Part shown: positions 6,026-6,773 of the stretch, one piece after another
Layout: the number at the start of each line of letters is the position of its first letter
Position numbering within the stretch: the stretch's first letter is position 1
Source of the DNA: an uncultured Opitutia bacterium
GTDB taxonomy: Bacteria > Verrucomicrobiota > Verrucomicrobiia > Opitutales > UBA953
DNA: 6,773 nucleotides
Assembly: GCA_903879465.1 (NCBI GenBank)
Contig: CAIRLQ010000281.1
Span: forward strand, 1-6,773
Direction: 5' to 3'
The notes under the pieces: model-generated
The model's input: only the letters and a program-made list of their open reading frames with translations
Database searches by the model: none
What the model was told of the DNA's origin: nothing
Made by a program: the position numbers and the translations under genes

Positions 6026-6055
6026 ATTTTCAGGTCCCAGGTCTCGGCCGTCGGG
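6026..6055 (+). repeat. Copy of the long inverted-repeat arm downstream of the cluster
   Basis: It matches 209-232 at 23 of 24 positions in direct orientation (over 6026-6049). It also matches the reverse complement of 331-360 at 27 of 30. Copies therefore lie on both sides of the six-gene cluster, about 5.8 kb apart, which would offer a substrate for recombination. Here only one arm is seen, with no opposing arm next to it. Confidence 0.65.
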
Positions 6056-6068
6056 TGTAACGAAAATA

Positions 6069-6092
6069 AGGTGACGGGTGACGGCCACCGGG
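6069..6092 (-). repeat. 24-bp inverted repeat left of the four-helix-bundle gene
   Basis: Its reverse complement matches 6683-6706 at 23 of 24 positions and 6724-6747 at 22 of 24. With 6683-6706 it brackets the four-helix-bundle gene. It includes the AGGTGACGGGTG 12-mer at 6069-6080. Confidence 0.65.
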
Positions 6093-6156
6093 AAGTCGGC
6101 CAAACGGGAGTCGGCCATTCAGCATCCGGCCATCGGAATTCGGCCTTCGGGAGTCA

Positions 6157-6567
6157 TCACTCGAGTTTACTGCCGCGTGATACTCGGCTTAAAATCAATT
6201 TATTCAGCATCCGGCATACGGATGATAGGTCGCCTATCGCCTTGTTAGCCTTATCAGGGGGCACGATGCCAATTCGTACAGCTAAAGATAGCTGGATCTT
6301 GGCTTCCTCGGCGGATGCGATGGAAATTTTGAAGAAGCGAATGCCTTCCTGGGAGTATCGGCGACCCTCTCCTTCGGCTATGTTGCTTGGCACGGATAGA
6401 ACGGCCCGACGTAACTGGGTCTTTAAAGTAGCCTCGCGCCCGAATCTACGATCGCCCGTTAGGAGGTAAACGTCCTCCGCCGTTTGTTTAGCTAATTCAA
6501 GTACGCGCAGCGGCTGAAAAGGTTTATTCACCCCAATAATGATTTCTAGGTTAGCTGCCAAATCCAT
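6157..6567 (-). CDS. Four-helix-bundle protein (S23 / 23S rRNA intervening-sequence family)
   Basis: This 136-residue protein carries the hallmark RRAVLSVPSNIAEGEGRR (residues 53-70), the R-R-A-x-x-S-I/V-P-x-N-I-A-E-G signature of the four-helix-bundle/S23 family. Helix 1 (PLRVLELAKQTAEDVYLLT, about 19-37), the FFKISIASAEEAKIQL helix (78-93) and a final helix (about 104-127) complete the bundle. Helix 1 lacks the family's common V-W-Q-K. Relatives were first seen inside intervening sequences of 23S rRNA genes, and distant relatives include the Avd accessory protein of diversity-generating retroelements. No general function is established. I chose the ATG at 6567 because AGGTG lies 6 nt upstream; a GTG at 6576 would add three residues. 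The gene stands alone, convergent with the cluster and bracketed by inverted repeats, so it is probably not part of the polysaccharide pathway. Confidence 0.88.
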   Translation of the reverse strand: MDLAANLEIIIGVNKPFQPLRVLELAKQTAEDVYLLTGDRRFGREATLKTQLRRAVLSVPSNIAEGEGRRYSQEGIRFFKISIASAEEAKIQLSLAVRIGIVPPDKANKAIGDLSSVCRMLNKLILSRVSRGSKLE

Positions 6568-6573
6568 CAAAGA

Positions 6574-6578
6574 CACCT
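6574..6578 (-). promoter_or_regulatory. Ribosome-binding site for the four-helix-bundle gene
   Basis: AGGTG on the - strand lies 6 nt before the ATG at 6567. It overlaps the alternative GTG start at 6576, which itself has no such site, so it favours the ATG. Confidence 0.5.
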
Positions 6579-6589
6579 AAGGCTCAACC

Positions 6590-6617
6590 CCTGATAAGTT
6601 GACACTACTTTGTCAGG
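6590..6617. repeat. Small imperfect hairpin ahead of the four-helix-bundle gene
   Basis: CCTGATAA (6590-6597) pairs with TTGTCAGG (6610-6617) over 8 bp with one T-G mismatch (a wobble pair in RNA), around a 12-nt loop. It lies 23-50 nt upstream of the ATG on the - strand, so it could be an operator or a leader hairpin. A chance palindrome cannot be excluded. Confidence 0.35.
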
Positions 6618-6623
6618 CGTGCC

Positions 6624-6644
6624 GCCGCCGCCCGATCCCCGATT
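6624..6644 (-). repeat. 21-bp inverted repeat, right copy (partner 1-21)
   Basis: Reverse complement of 1-21 with a single mismatch. The perfect core is CGCCCGATCCCCGATT at 6629-6644. It is followed directly by TGCCGAAGGCCGA-type words. Confidence 0.6.
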
Positions 6645-6682
6645 GCCGAAGGCCGAACAGCCGAAACCTGAAATGCCGATGC

Positions 6683-6706
6683 CCCGGTGGCCGTCACCCG
6701 ACACCT
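6683..6706 (+). repeat. 24-bp inverted repeat right of the four-helix-bundle gene
   Basis: Matches the reverse complement of 6069-6092 at 23 of 24 positions, the only difference being A for T at its 19th base. It forms the right-hand partner enclosing the four-helix-bundle gene. Confidence 0.65.
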
Positions 6707-6723
6707 GAAATTAGTTCCCCGAC

Positions 6724-6747
6724 CCCGATGGCCGCCACCCGTCACCT
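6724..6747 (+). repeat. Second right-hand copy of the 24-bp repeat
   Basis: Matches the reverse complement of 6069-6092 at 22 of 24 positions and lies 17 nt after the 6683-6706 copy in the same orientation. It contains the exact inverted 12-mer at 6736-6747. Confidence 0.6.
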
Positions 6748-6773
6748 TGACTGAATAGGTTAATAACACGGTG

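Larger units (their letters stand above)
5996..6156. other. Convergent intergenic region with repeat words
   Basis: This 161-nt spacer lies between two convergent genes. It contains the 6026-6055 and 6069-6092 repeats and a run of variants of GGGAGTCGGCCA (around 6089-6102 and 6105-6117) and CGGCCTTCGG. I see no GC-rich hairpin followed by a T-run on either strand, so no intrinsic terminator can be assigned for either gene. Confidence 0.6.
6577..6773. other. Repeat-rich non-coding region at the 3' end
   Basis: No gene is visible. The first 40 nt form the leader of the four-helix-bundle gene. From about 6618 the DNA is again made of words such as GCCGAAGGCCGAA, GCCGAAACCTGAAA and GGCCGTCACCCGACACC, the same vocabulary as 1-360. 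It holds the partner of the 1-21 repeat and two copies of the 24-bp repeat. Confidence 0.6.

Noticed and set aside
5996..6156. Bidirectional intrinsic terminator between the convergent genes
   Set aside because: Short GC-rich palindromic words exist, but no stable stem followed by a T-run is visible on either strand.
6071..6469. 132-residue + strand frame in the 3' region
   Set aside because: Its first third is repeat words and the rest is antisense to the four-helix-bundle signature, so it is a shadow.

Overview
The window carries a six-gene, same-strand (+) cluster (559-5995) for making and acyl-decorating a surface polysaccharide. A convergent small gene (6157-6567, - strand) follows it, and both are set in repeat-rich non-coding DNA. 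Three things suggest an Opitutaceae-like member of the Verrucomicrobiota: high GC, an EpsI-family exosortase-associated protein beside a Wzy-like polymerase, and intergenic DNA built from short GC-rich words plus a four-helix-bundle gene. Most starts also lack a clear Shine-Dalgarno sequence. This placement is an inference from gene style, not from a marker gene.

Layout. Bases 1-558 hold no convincing gene. They contain a double-hairpin REP-like element (146-201), a long imperfect inverted repeat (209-360) and a patch of repeated GAGCCTC and GTCAAC words (417-540). The cluster then runs: a compact AMP-forming acyl ligase (559-1890); after a 100-nt gap, a multi-pass O-antigen/repeat-unit polymerase (1991-3325); after 25 nt, a KAS III enzyme with an intact Cys-His-Asn triad (3351-4427); a 74-residue acyl carrier protein overlapping it by 4 nt (4424-4648); a NeuD/PglD-type left-handed beta-helix acyltransferase overlapping by 4 nt (4645-5271); and an EpsI-family protein one base later (5273-5995). 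From KAS III to EpsI the genes look translationally coupled.

Working model (inference). The ligase activates a carboxylic acid and loads it on the dedicated carrier protein or on CoA. KAS III extends it by one condensation. The NeuD-like enzyme transfers the acyl group to an amino sugar, probably while it is nucleotide-linked. The Wzy-like protein polymerises the repeat unit. EpsI ties the locus to the exosortase-linked exopolysaccharide systems. No ketoreductase, glycosyltransferase, flippase or exosortase is in the window, so this is part of a larger pathway.

The 3' end (5996-6773) has a four-helix-bundle (23S rRNA intervening-sequence/S23-like) gene on the - strand, bracketed by 24-bp inverted repeats matching at 23 of 24 positions. 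The non-coding DNA on both sides of the cluster shares the same vocabulary, including four copies of AGGTGACGGGTG in both orientations and a 21-bp inverted repeat (20/21) linking 1-21 to 6624-6644. This repeat architecture and the acylation cassette are the two most interesting aspects of the window.
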